Made by a program: the position numbers and the translations under genes. Under the pieces are notes generated by a model that saw only the letters and a program-made list of their open reading frames with translations, ran no database searches and was not told where the DNA came from. Positions 53,006-61,295 of a DNA stretch of 64,000 nt are shown in pieces (positions within the stretch are counted from its first letter, which is position 1; each line of letters starts with the position of its first letter). The stretch lies in NCBI RefSeq assembly GCF_014196305.1, contig NZ_JACIDJ010000002.1:1-64000 (forward strand), written 5' to 3'. The stretch is from Roseococcus suduntuyensis (GTDB lineage: Bacteria > Pseudomonadota > Alphaproteobacteria > Acetobacterales > Acetobacteraceae).

Positions 53006-54433
53006 ATGAAACGCTGCCTCATGGTCGCCCTGGACGGGCTGCGGCCGGACATGGTCAACGCCACCAACACGCCCCACCTCGCCGCCCTCGCCGCGAGGGG
53101 CACGCGCTTCGCCAATGCGCGCAGCGTCTTCCCCTCCGAGACGCGGGTGGCGACGCCCTCCCTCATCACCGGCTGCCGGCCGGGCGGGCATGGCATGGTG
53201 GCGAACACGCTGTTCGACGCCAGCGTGGCGCCGGACCGCCTGCTCCGCACCAAGCTGGTCGAGGATGTGCTGGCCATGGCGGCCGGCGGCGAGACGCCGC
53301 TGCAACGCCCGAGCCTGGGCGAACGCCTGGCCCGGCAGGGCAAGACCTTCGCCCTGGTCAGCGCCGGCACGGCGGGCGCCGCGCGCCTGCTGCACCCGGC
53401 GGCGGAGCGCCTGGGCAGCTTTCGCTGGAATGTCGAGGACACGGAAGGCGCCACCGCCGCGGAGGTGCGCGACGCCCTGGGCGCCACGCCCCCGCACGCC
53501 ACGCCCAACACCGCGCGGGTGGAATTCGCGGGCCGCGTGCTGATCGAACACGTCCTGCCGCGGCATCGGCCGGATGTGGCGCTGATCTGGCTCTCCGAAC
53601 CGGACGTGGCGTTCCACTGGGCCGGGCTGGGCTCTGAGGCGACGCTCGCGGCGCTGCGCGCGGCTGATGCCGTGCTGGGCCGCATCATCGCCTGGCGGGA
53701 CGCGCAGCCCGATGCGGCGGAGATCGGCCTCATCATCCTGTCCGACCACGGCCATGTCACGGGCCACGGCAAGATGTCCCTGCGCGAGGAACTGTGCCGC
53801 GCAGGCTTCCGCGCCGGCACGGGCATGGGGACGGACGTGGATGTGGTGGTCGCCCCCGCCTCGGCGCCCGGGCTGTGGCTGCGCGACGCGGCGCTGGCCC
53901 CGCAGATCGCGGATTACCTGGCCACGCAGAACTGGGCCGGGCCGCTGCTGGCGCGCGACCCCGCCATCCTGGCGGCCGGGCGCGTCCTGCCGCTTTCGCT
54001 GCTCGGCAGCGCGCATGCGCGCAGCGCCGACCTCGTCGTCACCTTCGCGGGCGATGAAGAGCCAGACCATTGGAGCCTGCCCGGCCGCGCCCCCTTCGAC
54101 GCGCCGGACGTGCCCGATGGTGGCGGCATGCATGGCGGGCTGCACCGCGCGGAACTCGCCACCGTTCTGGTGATGCAGGGCGGTGCCTTCGGCGCCGGCA
54201 TTGTCGCCGAGGAACCCGCGGACCTCACCGACATCGTGCCCACCCTGCTGCACGGCATGGGGCTCGCGGGCGAGGGTATGGAGGGGCGCGCGCTGCGCGC
54301 CGCCTACCGCGCCGCCGATGACGCGCCGCCGCTGCGCGAGACGCTCGAAGCACCCGGCAACTTCGTGCTGGAGGCGATGCGCGCCGCGGAAGGTGGACGC
54401 CTCTACCCCACCGCGCTGCGCCGCGCCGGATGA
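53006..54433 (+). CDS. Type I phosphodiesterase / nucleotide pyrophosphatase family protein
   Basis: The 475-residue protein is of the alkaline phosphatase superfamily. LMVALDGLRPDMVNATNTPH brings metal ligand D10; FPSETRVATPSLITG places T46 where the NPP family has its nucleophile threonine; SEPDVAFHWAGLG and ILSDHGHVTGHGK add the remaining metal ligands, and MHGGLH lies in the C-terminal part. Members hydrolyse phosphodiesters, nucleotides or phosphonoacetate. No signal peptide is seen. It follows the system 3 transporter and, with the sulfatase-fold enzyme at its other end, suggests import then hydrolysis of an organophosphorus ester. Confidence 0.85.
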   Translation: MKRCLMVALDGLRPDMVNATNTPHLAALAARGTRFANARSVFPSETRVATPSLITGCRPGGHGMVANTLFDASVAPDRLLRTKLVEDVLAMAAGGETPLQRPSLGERLARQGKTFALVSAGTAGAARLLHPAAERLGSFRWNVEDTEGATAAEVRDALGATPPHATPNTARVEFAGRVLIEHVLPRHRPDVALIWLSEPDVAFHWAGLGSEATLAALRAADAVLGRIIAWRDAQPDAAEIGLIILSDHGHVTGHGKMSLREELCRAGFRAGTGMGTDVDVVVAPASAPGLWLRDAALAPQIADYLATQNWAGPLLARDPAILAAGRVLPLSLLGSAHARSADLVVTFAGDEEPDHWSLPGRAPFDAPDVPDGGGMHGGLHRAELATVLVMQGGAFGAGIVAEEPADLTDIVPTLLHGMGLAGEGMEGRALRAAYRAADDAPPLRETLEAPGNFVLEAMRAAEGGRLYPTALRRAG

Positions 54434-54508
54434 GGGTCGCGCCGGGTTGACTCGCGCGGCCGCCGCGTGACTACCATCCGGCCCAATCAACGGGTTCGGG
54501 AGAGTGAC

Positions 54509-54547
54509 ATGGCGCCGTGCAAACCCTGTGAAGGGGCGCCCCTCTGA
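54509..54547 (+). CDS. Possible 12-residue leader peptide before the lyase gene
   Basis: CGGGAGAGTGAC is followed by an ATG at 54509 and a short frame, MAPCKPCEGAPL, whose TGA overlaps the next ATG (TGATG). The ribosome site for this frame is much better than that of the lyase gene itself, so translation may be coupled. The peptide resembles the CxPCEGG start of pterin carbinolamine dehydratase, possibly by chance. Confidence 0.25.
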   Translation: MAPCKPCEGAPL

Positions 54548-55509
54548 TGCGCCTCGGCACCGCGGAATCCCAACGCCCCACCACGTGCCTGCGGGCGCTG
54601 ATGCAGTCCAACAAGCCGCTCGTCGTGCCGGGCTGCTACAACGCGCTCTCGGCGCGTGTGCTGGAGCATGCGGGTTTCCCGGCCGTCTACATGTCGGGCT
54701 ATGGCACCTCCCTCTCGCTGCTGGGCCTGCCCGACGCGGGCCTGGCGACGCTGACCGAGATGGTCTTCAACGCGAAGTGCATCGCCGGCGCGGTGCGCGT
54801 GCCCGTGATCGCCGATGCCGATACGGGCCATGGCAATGCCATCAACGTGGTGCGCACGGTGGAGGAATTCCTGCGCGCGGGCGTCGCCGGCATCCATCTC
54901 GAAGACCAGGTGGCGCCCAAGCGTTGCGGCCATGTGGCCGGGCGCGAGGTGCTGCCGCGCGAAGAGGCCATCCAGAAGATCCGCGCCGCAGCGACCACGC
55001 GCGATGCGCTGGACCCGGACTTCGTGCTGATCGCGCGCACCGATGCGCGCGGCGCCCATGGAGGTTCATTGGAGGAGGCCATCTGGCGCGCCAATGCCTT
55101 TCTTGACGCCGGCGCCGACATGGCCTTCGTGGAAGGCCCCGCCAATGTCGAGGAGGTGGCGCAGGTGGGCCGCGAGGTGAAGGGGCCCGTCTTCTACAAC
55201 ATGACCGGCATCTCGCCGCGCCTCTCGGAGGCGGACATGGCGCGCATGGGTATTGGCGTCTGCATCCTGCCGGGTGCCGCGATGCGCACCACCATCATGG
55301 CCGTGCACGACTTCGCCATGAGCATCCGCGAGCACGGCACCATGGCCGAGGCCGCGCTGGACGCCCGCTTCAAGCAGCACCCCATGGGCAATCTGCACGG
55401 CTTCGCGGGGTTCGACCGCATCCGCGAGCTGGAAGGCCAGTTCCTGCCCGCGGAGGCCGCGGAGAAATACGAGGGCACGCTGGGCCACATGCCCGAGACG
55501 AAGGCCTGA
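54547..55509 (+). CDS. Isocitrate lyase / PEP mutase superfamily enzyme
   Basis: The 320-residue TIM-barrel protein has VVPGCYNALSARVLEHAG, the metal site VIADADTGHG (D90, D92), E119-D120 and K125-R126-C127-G128-H129. The KRCGH motif with its catalytic cysteine marks C-C lyases such as 2-methylisocitrate lyase, and is absent from true PEP mutase or phosphonopyruvate hydrolase. So it probably splits a 2-hydroxy-dicarboxylate or decarboxylates an oxaloacetate-like acid. The ending FKQHPMGNLHGFAGFDRIRE is typical of the carboxyphosphonoenolpyruvate-mutase-annotated group. It follows the phosphodiesterase by about 113 bases. Confidence 0.85.
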   Translation: MRLGTAESQRPTTCLRALMQSNKPLVVPGCYNALSARVLEHAGFPAVYMSGYGTSLSLLGLPDAGLATLTEMVFNAKCIAGAVRVPVIADADTGHGNAINVVRTVEEFLRAGVAGIHLEDQVAPKRCGHVAGREVLPREEAIQKIRAAATTRDALDPDFVLIARTDARGAHGGSLEEAIWRANAFLDAGADMAFVEGPANVEEVAQVGREVKGPVFYNMTGISPRLSEADMARMGIGVCILPGAAMRTTIMAVHDFAMSIREHGTMAEAALDARFKQHPMGNLHGFAGFDRIRELEGQFLPAEAAEKYEGTLGHMPETKA

Positions 55510-55559
55510 CCAAAGCCACGTGCGCTGGCGTTGGCCGCGCCTGTCCAAGATATGCTGCG

Positions 55560-55830
55560 TTCACATGGGTTTACGCAGCTTGTTCTAGCCATTTTTGAGC
55601 GCGGGCTTCAGCGTTTTCGATGATGCCATCTCAACGCATCCCGCTTCAACCTTTGTTGAGCGCGGGCTTCAGCGTTTTCGGTGATGCCACCTCAACGCAT
55701 CCCGCTTCAACCTTTGTTGAGCGCGGGCTTCAGCGTTTTCGGTGATGCCACCTCAACGCATCCCGCTCCAACCTTTGTTGAGAGCGGGATTCAGCGTTTT
55801 CGGTGATGCCACCTCAACCCATCCCGCTCT
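55560..55830. repeat. Tandem array of four 61-bp palindromic repeat units
   Basis: After a left flank TTTACGCAGCTTGTTCTAGCC (55570-55590), four units begin at 61-base steps (TTGAG at about 55595, 55656, 55717 and 55778). Each reads TTGAGnGCGGGnTTCAGCG, then TTTTCGGTGATGCCACCTCA and ACGCATCCCGCT. The last unit has full 10-base arms AGAGCGGGAT/ATCCCGCTCT, while earlier units have weaker arms. There are no spacers between units. The single copy at 19750-19830 shares the left flank and the last unit, so the array looks expanded from such an element. The last unit includes the stop codon of the glycosyltransferase ending at 55814. Confidence 0.92.
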
Positions 55831-57355
55831 GGCTGACGCCGTGCAAGTGCAGGCCCGGCGCCGATGGTGCGGAGAGTCGCGGCCCTTCCTCGGCCACCTC
55901 GCGCAGGAGGTTGAGGGCCGTGCGCATATGCGTCTCCCAGCGCGGCACCGACCAACCGCGCAGCCGCAGCATCTGCGCCTCGCGGAAGGGGCTGCAGGGG
56001 GCGGCGTAGTTCTCGATCATCGCCTGCCAGGCCGGCAGGTCGCCAGGGTCGAGAAATTCGGGCACGCCCGCGCCCACCTCCCGGTGCGCGGGAATGGCGC
56101 TCGCGATCACGGGCACGCCCTGCGCCAGGGCCTCGGCAACTGGAAGGCCGAACCCCTCGGTGAAGCTCGGCATCAGGAGGGCGCGCGCGCCCAGCATCAG
56201 CCCGGCCAGTTCGCCGTCGTTCAACCCGCCCAGTTCGCGCACCTCACGGCCCGCGAGCGGCCCGCGTTCCAGCACATCGAGCACCTGTTCGTTCTCCCAG
56301 CCGCGCCGCCCCACCAGCAGCAGCAACGGCGTGGACCCGCGCCCGGCCGTCGCCGCCATGCGTCGCCAGGCATGGAGCAGCAGCAGGTGGTTCTTGCGCG
56401 GCTCGATGGTGCCGACCGCCAGGAAATAGGGCCGCCCCTGCGCCAGTCCCGCCGCGCCGGACGTGGGCACGACCGGCGTCACGCCGAGTGGGGCCGCGAC
56501 GACGGGCAGGCCAGGCCGCAGCCGCGGACGCAGCACGGCCGCGGTGGCAGCGGAATTGGTCAGCACCGCATCGGCGAGGGCGTTCACGGTGTCCAGGCGG
56601 CGGCGATGGCGCGCCACTTCGGCGGGCGGGGAGAATTCGGGCCAGTCCAGCGGGATCAGATCATGCACCAAGGGCACGAATCGCGCGCCCGTCCGGCGCA
56701 GCAACCGTGCGATGGCCCCGCCATGGTGCAATGGATGGTGCGAGACGTTCAGGTAGATGGCAGCCCGCCCCCGGGCCGAAGGATGCGGCAGCACGCCTGT
56801 CACACCCGCCGTCAGCAGCCCAACAGCCTGGCGGCGCAGTTCTGACAGGCGGCCGGCGGCGAGGGCGGGGCGGACGGCGCGAACCAGACGCCTGGCCTGG
56901 GCGCCCGGGAGGAGGCGGAACCCGCCCCGATAGTCGAAGCCCACGAGATGCGTCTCCACCTCGCCTTCCGCATCCAGCAGATGCTCCGCATAGGCAAGTT
57001 CGACCCGGTCGATGCCCGTGAGATTCCCACGAAAAACGCGCCAGAGAAGCCGGGAGACGTCGAGCCACACGACCGGTGGCGATCCTGGGTTTACCGGATG
57101 TCGGGGAACCGGTGGCAATGTCTCCGGCGCCAGCAGCGACACTTGCTGCGGCAATGCGGTTAATATTCCGTCAACGGAGCTCACGACGGTCAATTTATCC
57201 TCCCCACACGCTTTTGTGGCGTTTTCGGCTGCGTCCCCAAAAGCGAACAGCTCCCTGACATGTTGAACTCTAAGTTTCGCTTCCTCTTGCGTAAAGGGTT
57301 TTTCCCGTTCAAGTTGCAGCCAAGGAAGATCAGGCGTTTCTTGGTCCGGCAGCAT
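55814..57355 (-). CDS. Family 4 (GT-B) glycosyltransferase
   Basis: The 513-residue protein has a GT-B body from about residue 90 (VVWLDVSRLLWRVFRGNLTG) with FVPLVHDLIPLDWPEFSPP, the donor-domain start YFLAVGTIEPRKNHLLLLHA, and the signature MPSFTEGFGLPVAEALAQG with the E-x7-E pattern. This fits mannosyl/other hexosyl transferases of glycan clusters. The first 90 residues are of lower GC and not recognised; the start at 57355 lacks a ribosome site and sits 30 bases from the divergent gene, so the true start may be internal. The last six residues (SQSGMG) and stop come from the 61-bp repeat, so the original C-terminus was altered. Confidence 0.8.
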   Translation of the reverse strand: MLPDQETPDLPWLQLEREKPFTQEEAKLRVQHVRELFAFGDAAENATKACGEDKLTVVSSVDGILTALPQQVSLLAPETLPPVPRHPVNPGSPPVVWLDVSRLLWRVFRGNLTGIDRVELAYAEHLLDAEGEVETHLVGFDYRGGFRLLPGAQARRLVRAVRPALAAGRLSELRRQAVGLLTAGVTGVLPHPSARGRAAIYLNVSHHPLHHGGAIARLLRRTGARFVPLVHDLIPLDWPEFSPPAEVARHRRRLDTVNALADAVLTNSAATAAVLRPRLRPGLPVVAAPLGVTPVVPTSGAAGLAQGRPYFLAVGTIEPRKNHLLLLHAWRRMAATAGRGSTPLLLLVGRRGWENEQVLDVLERGPLAGREVRELGGLNDGELAGLMLGARALLMPSFTEGFGLPVAEALAQGVPVIASAIPAHREVGAGVPEFLDPGDLPAWQAMIENYAAPCSPFREAQMLRLRGWSVPRWETHMRTALNLLREVAEEGPRLSAPSAPGLHLHGVSQSGMG

Positions 57356-57385
57356 GGCTGGCCATCGTCTTCGGGGAGTGCACGG

Positions 57386-58720
57386 ATGGACCTGCCTCAG
57401 ATCACGCCCCGGCGCACCCGGCTCGCCATCATCAGCACCTTCGACGAGCTTTGCGGCATCGCGGGCTACACCCGCGCGCTGGAGAAGCAGCTCTCACCGC
57501 ACATGGACGTGACGGTGTTCGACCTCGACCAGTTCCTGCTGCGCAGCCCGCACCGGCGCGTGCGGCAGCAGGCGGACCGTCACATCCAGGAGATCGCGCG
57601 CGCCCTGCCCGCCTTTGACTTCGTGAACATCCAACTGGAATACGGCACGCTGGGCCTGACCGCGGAACGCATCCTGCGCCGGCTGGGCTGGCTGCTCGAC
57701 GCCGCGCCGGCGGTCAGCATCACCTTCCACACCATGCTGGAGGTGAACACCGGCCTGCGCTGGGGCGATGCCGGCGCGGCCCTCATGCGGCTGCGGCCGC
57801 ACCGCGCGGCGGCGGCGCTGGTGGGTGGGCTGCGCGACGACCTGCTCGCGCGCCGCGCCTATGCGCTGCTGCGGCGCACCGAACGGCGCAAGACGCTGCG
57901 CCTCATCGCGCACAACCGGCGGGATGCGCGGCTGCTGCGCGAGGTGCTGGGCTTTGGCGACGTCTCACACCACCCGCTCAGCTTCGTCAGCGCCAGCGAG
58001 AGCGAGACGGTCCGCGCCGTGGCACGCCGGCACGACTTCCCGCAGCTGCGCCATTTGCCCGCGGACGCGAAGCTGATCGGCACCTTCGGCTTCCTCTCGC
58101 CCTACAAGGGGTTCGAGACGGCGGTGCGCGCGCTGCGCCTGCTGCCGCCCGACCACCACCTGCTGGTCTTCGGCGGCGTGCACCCGCAGGCCATCAAGCG
58201 GTACGCCACCATTGACCCCTACCTGGACCAGATCCTGCGCGAGGGTCGGGTGGGGCGCTCCGTGCTCGACGTTCTGCGGGAGGAGGGCGCGGGCGGGCTG
58301 CGGCTGGAGGCCGATGCCGCGCGCGTGATGGAGACGCATCCCGGCGATCTCGGCCCACGTATCCATTTCATGGGCGTGCTTGACGATGCCGGCTTCGCGC
58401 GCGCCATGGCCATCTGCGACACCGTCGTCATGCCTTACCTGGAGGTGGGCCAGACCAGCAGCGGCGCCATCGCGCTGGCGCTCAACATGGGTTGTCGCGT
58501 GGTGGCCAGCCGCACACGGGCCTTCCTCCAGCTCGCGCGCTATTTCCCGGACGAGATCGAGTTCTTCGACATCGGCAACTACGCCGAACTCGCCCAGCGC
58601 GTGATGGCGGAGCCCGCGCGGGACCGGCGCGGGGTCGAGATGCCCTTCAACACCCGCACCAATGCCGAGATGTATGTCCGCCTGCACGCGGCCCCCGCCG
58701 CGGCGCGGGCCGTGCGCTGA
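57386..58720 (+). CDS. GT-B-type glycosyltransferase
   Basis: I choose the ATG at 57386 (MDLPQITPRRTRLAIISTFD) because GGGGAG lies eight bases before it; an upstream ATG at 57260 has none and would overlap the divergent gene. The 444-residue product has an N-terminal TFDELCGIAGYTRALEKQLS donor/acceptor opening, LIAHNRRDARLLREVLGFGD, LIGTFGFLSPYKGFETAVRA as the second Rossmann domain start, and VVMPYLEVGQTSSGAIALAL with a sugar-nucleotide loop. It reads as a GT-B glycosyltransferase of a glycan cluster. The acceptor is unknown. A methyltransferase gene follows after 16 bases. Confidence 0.8.
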   Translation: MDLPQITPRRTRLAIISTFDELCGIAGYTRALEKQLSPHMDVTVFDLDQFLLRSPHRRVRQQADRHIQEIARALPAFDFVNIQLEYGTLGLTAERILRRLGWLLDAAPAVSITFHTMLEVNTGLRWGDAGAALMRLRPHRAAAALVGGLRDDLLARRAYALLRRTERRKTLRLIAHNRRDARLLREVLGFGDVSHHPLSFVSASESETVRAVARRHDFPQLRHLPADAKLIGTFGFLSPYKGFETAVRALRLLPPDHHLLVFGGVHPQAIKRYATIDPYLDQILREGRVGRSVLDVLREEGAGGLRLEADAARVMETHPGDLGPRIHFMGVLDDAGFARAMAICDTVVMPYLEVGQTSSGAIALALNMGCRVVASRTRAFLQLARYFPDEIEFFDIGNYAELAQRVMAEPARDRRGVEMPFNTRTNAEMYVRLHAAPAAARAVR

Positions 58721-58736
58721 GCCGGAGCCGCGGCCC

Positions 58737-59708
58737 ATGACCGACGACGCGAGCGCGCCCCTCGCCGCCATCCCTGCGCTGCCCCGGGAGCTGGCGGAGC
58801 ATTGGCGGGAACTGCTGGGCACCGAGCCCCCCCAGGATCTCGCTTCGCTGGTCGAGGCGCTGCCGGAAGCCCTTACACGCGCCACCCCGGTGCTGCCGCC
58901 CGCCCTGCGCGAGGAGCTGGCGCGCCACCACGCCTATCTCCTGGCGCACGAGGCCTTCCAGGCCCATGCGCGGGGGACGTCGCTGCCAGACACGCCGGGC
59001 GTGCTGGCGGATTTCCTGCGCAACACCGCCTCCGTCCTGCGCGACGCCGCGGCGTTGACCGGCCCGGCCCTGCGGGCCGGCGTTCCTCCCTCGGTGCTGG
59101 CCCTCATCGAGGCCGCGGAGAGGCAGCTGGAAGGCTGGTGCTACCGCGAGAAATCCCTCTTCATCGCGCGGCTGGTGCTGGAGGAACGGCCCCTCACCTG
59201 CGTCGAGGTGGGCGTCTATGGCGGGCGCTCCCTCATCCCTTGCGCCGCGGCCCTGCGGCATCTGGGCCAGGGGCGGATCTGGGGCGTGGAGGGCTGGTCC
59301 GGCACGCTCGCGGTGCGCGACCCCGGCACGGAGGACAATGACGACTGGTGGGCCTGCCTCGATTTCGGGCCGATCAAGCGCGGCTTCCTGCGCTTCCTGG
59401 CCGAGCACGACCTGGTGCGCGAGGTGGGCATCCTGGAGGCGCCCTCGACCGAAGTGGCCACGCTCTTTCCCAGCATCGACTACCTGCACATCGATGGCTC
59501 CCACGCGCGGCTCGCCGCCGCCGAGGATGTGCTGCGCTATGGGCGCCGCGTGCGGCCGGGCGGCATCATCCTGTTCGACGACGTGCAATGGAAGACCACC
59601 GCCGCCGCCCGCGAATTGTTGAATGAGATGGCCGAATGCGTGGACCTCCTCCACCAGCCCGAGGCGCCCGGCAATATCTGCGCCGTCTATCGCCGCCATG
59701 CCCGCTGA
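58737..59708 (+). CDS. Class I SAM-dependent methyltransferase
   Basis: The 323-residue protein has a helical N-terminus of about 140 residues and then a Methyltransf_24-type Rossmann domain: TCVEVGVYGGRSLIPCAAAL (glycine-rich SAM loop near residue 155), IWGVEGWSG, YLHIDGSHARLAAAEDVLRY and GGIILFDDVQWK. Such domains often methylate sugar hydroxyls or phosphates in surface glycans. It lies between a glycosyltransferase and an FkbM-type methyltransferase, so O-methylation of the polysaccharide is the likely role. The start at 58737 is the ATG after the 16-base gap; a longer frame is inside the upstream gene. Confidence 0.82.
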   Translation: MTDDASAPLAAIPALPRELAEHWRELLGTEPPQDLASLVEALPEALTRATPVLPPALREELARHHAYLLAHEAFQAHARGTSLPDTPGVLADFLRNTASVLRDAAALTGPALRAGVPPSVLALIEAAERQLEGWCYREKSLFIARLVLEERPLTCVEVGVYGGRSLIPCAAALRHLGQGRIWGVEGWSGTLAVRDPGTEDNDDWWACLDFGPIKRGFLRFLAEHDLVREVGILEAPSTEVATLFPSIDYLHIDGSHARLAAAEDVLRYGRRVRPGGIILFDDVQWKTTAAARELLNEMAECVDLLHQPEAPGNICAVYRRHAR

Positions 59709-59758
59709 TGCCCCTCCCTCTCGTCCCGCGCCCGCTGCGCGCGTGAAAGGCTGAATCC

Positions 59759-61255
59759 ATGGAACATCCCCTTCCCGAAGGCGTGCCGGAGGCCATCGCC
59801 GCCCGCTTCCTGGTCCGGCATGACGACGTCTTCCTGCTGAGCGGCCCGGAGGTGAGCGCGAGCGGCCTCGACCTTGCGGGTGTCACGCATGAGCCGGGCT
59901 GCCACCCGCTGCTGATGGAACTCGCCTGGAACGGGCTGGGCGAGGAGGAGCGTCCCTCGGCCAGCGTCACCTTCCACGCGATCTCGGCCGCGCGGCGCGC
60001 GCGGGGCGATGTGGTGGACCTCTCCATCACGCTGCGCCGGACGGGGACGGCCACGAAGAACGGCCATCTCATCCTGCGCCTGCCCTTCCTGCCCGAGGCG
60101 GTCGAGGACCCGCGCTTCGGCACGATCGCCGCACTCTCGCTCAAATGCGGGCGCATCGCGGTGGTGGAGGGGCTGGCGCTGGGCATCGCCGAGGGGCAGG
60201 ACTTCCTCTTCGCGGGCCATATGCCGGTGCGGGCCGTGAGCCACCTTGCCGTGGCCTCGCGCATCGCGGCCCGGCCGCAATCGCCCTCATTGCAGCTGGT
60301 CGCGGTGATCAAGCCCTTCGAGGGCGAGGTCACGCTGCGCTTCGCCCGCGGCTTCGCCGGGCAGGACTACGCGCCGTACAGTTTCAACCCGTATTACGAG
60401 AAGCTGGCGGCGCTGACCGGCCCGCCCGATCTCGGCCGGACGCGCGAGGCGCGGGCCGAATTCCTGCGCATGGCCGAGGCCGCCATGGCGCAGCATGACT
60501 ACCGGGGCGGGCAATGCTTCCTCAAGCCCTGCTTCGTGGAGCGCGGGATGGACCCGCGCTTCCCCATGTTGATCGGCACGCCCAACTCGCTCTCCTGGTA
60601 TGCGCAGAGCACGCAGCATCACGGCGGCTTCTACCTGACCGAGGGCTATGCCCGACCGGGCGAGACCATTCTCGACTGCGGCGCCCATGCGGGCGAGATC
60701 GCGATGCTCTTCGCCAAGGCCACCGGCCCCACCGGCCGCGTCATCGCCTTCGACCCCTTCCCGCAGAACTATCTGCAGGTGGAGGCCCAGGCCATCCTGA
60801 ACGACACGCCCTGGCTCGCCTCCACGCGCACCGGCGTGGGCGTGAAGCGCGAGACGGTGATGACCGAGCTGGAAGTGCAGATGACCAGCGGCAACAAGCC
60901 CATCAACCGCGCCGCCAGCGCCTTCCCGCTCGCGATCGAACCGCTGGACGACTACCTGGACGCGCGCCCCTCCTTCCTCAAGCTCGACGTGGAGGGCGCC
61001 GAGGCGGGCGCGCTGATGGGCGCGCAGCGGCTGCTGCGCGAATGCCGGCCACGCATCTTCATCGAGGTCCACCCGCAATTCCTGCCGCAGTTCGGCCAGA
61101 GCACGGCCGACCTCTTCGCCGCCATCCCGCGCGACCTCTACCACGTGCAATACAACGTCCCCGGCGCCCCGCCCGGCTGGCACGATTATGGCCCCGAGGC
61201 GTCGGCGCAGTTCGACGGCAAGCCGGGCGGGCTGGTGCGGGCCTTCCCCCGGTGA
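59759..61255 (+). CDS. FkbM-family methyltransferase with unrecognised N-terminal domain
   Basis: The 498-residue protein has a FkbM-type domain in its C-terminal half: ETILDCGAHAGEIAMLFAKA (SAM loop near residue 305), VIAFDPFPQNYLQVEAQAIL, FLKLDVEGAEAGALMGAQRL and RPRIFIEVHPQFLPQFG. FkbM-family enzymes O-methylate sugars or polyketides. The first about 280 residues (beta-rich, with a VTLRFARGFAGQDYAPYSFN segment) are not recognised and make it about twice the usual length. It is 50 bases after the other methyltransferase, so the two may methylate different positions of one glycan. Confidence 0.83.
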   Translation: MEHPLPEGVPEAIAARFLVRHDDVFLLSGPEVSASGLDLAGVTHEPGCHPLLMELAWNGLGEEERPSASVTFHAISAARRARGDVVDLSITLRRTGTATKNGHLILRLPFLPEAVEDPRFGTIAALSLKCGRIAVVEGLALGIAEGQDFLFAGHMPVRAVSHLAVASRIAARPQSPSLQLVAVIKPFEGEVTLRFARGFAGQDYAPYSFNPYYEKLAALTGPPDLGRTREARAEFLRMAEAAMAQHDYRGGQCFLKPCFVERGMDPRFPMLIGTPNSLSWYAQSTQHHGGFYLTEGYARPGETILDCGAHAGEIAMLFAKATGPTGRVIAFDPFPQNYLQVEAQAILNDTPWLASTRTGVGVKRETVMTELEVQMTSGNKPINRAASAFPLAIEPLDDYLDARPSFLKLDVEGAEAGALMGAQRLLRECRPRIFIEVHPQFLPQFGQSTADLFAAIPRDLYHVQYNVPGAPPGWHDYGPEASAQFDGKPGGLVRAFPR

Positions 61256-61295
61256 GACGCCGCCCCATGAGACGCCACCCCACGAGACGGGCCGG

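Noticed and set aside
49916-54490. Very long open frame on the minus strand (1524 codons) opposite ABC transporter and phosphodiesterase genes
   Set aside because: It lies antisense to seven well-supported genes, is His/Arg/Gly-rich with no family signal, and is explained by lack of stop codons in the GC-rich complementary frame.
54547-55509. True PEP mutase or phosphonopyruvate hydrolase, which would make a phosphonate pathway with the neighbouring hydrolases
   Set aside because: The protein has the KRCGH motif of C-C lyases, not the loop of phosphonate-forming or phosphonopyruvate-hydrolysing enzymes.
55592-55830. CRISPR array
   Set aside because: The repeat units are contiguous at 61-base steps with no unique spacers, and no cas genes are nearby.
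57260-57385. Longer start for the plus-strand glycosyltransferase
   Set aside because: It has no ribosome site, would overlap the divergent gene, and the added sequence is basic and lacks a family match; the ATG at 57386 has GGGGAG at proper spacing.
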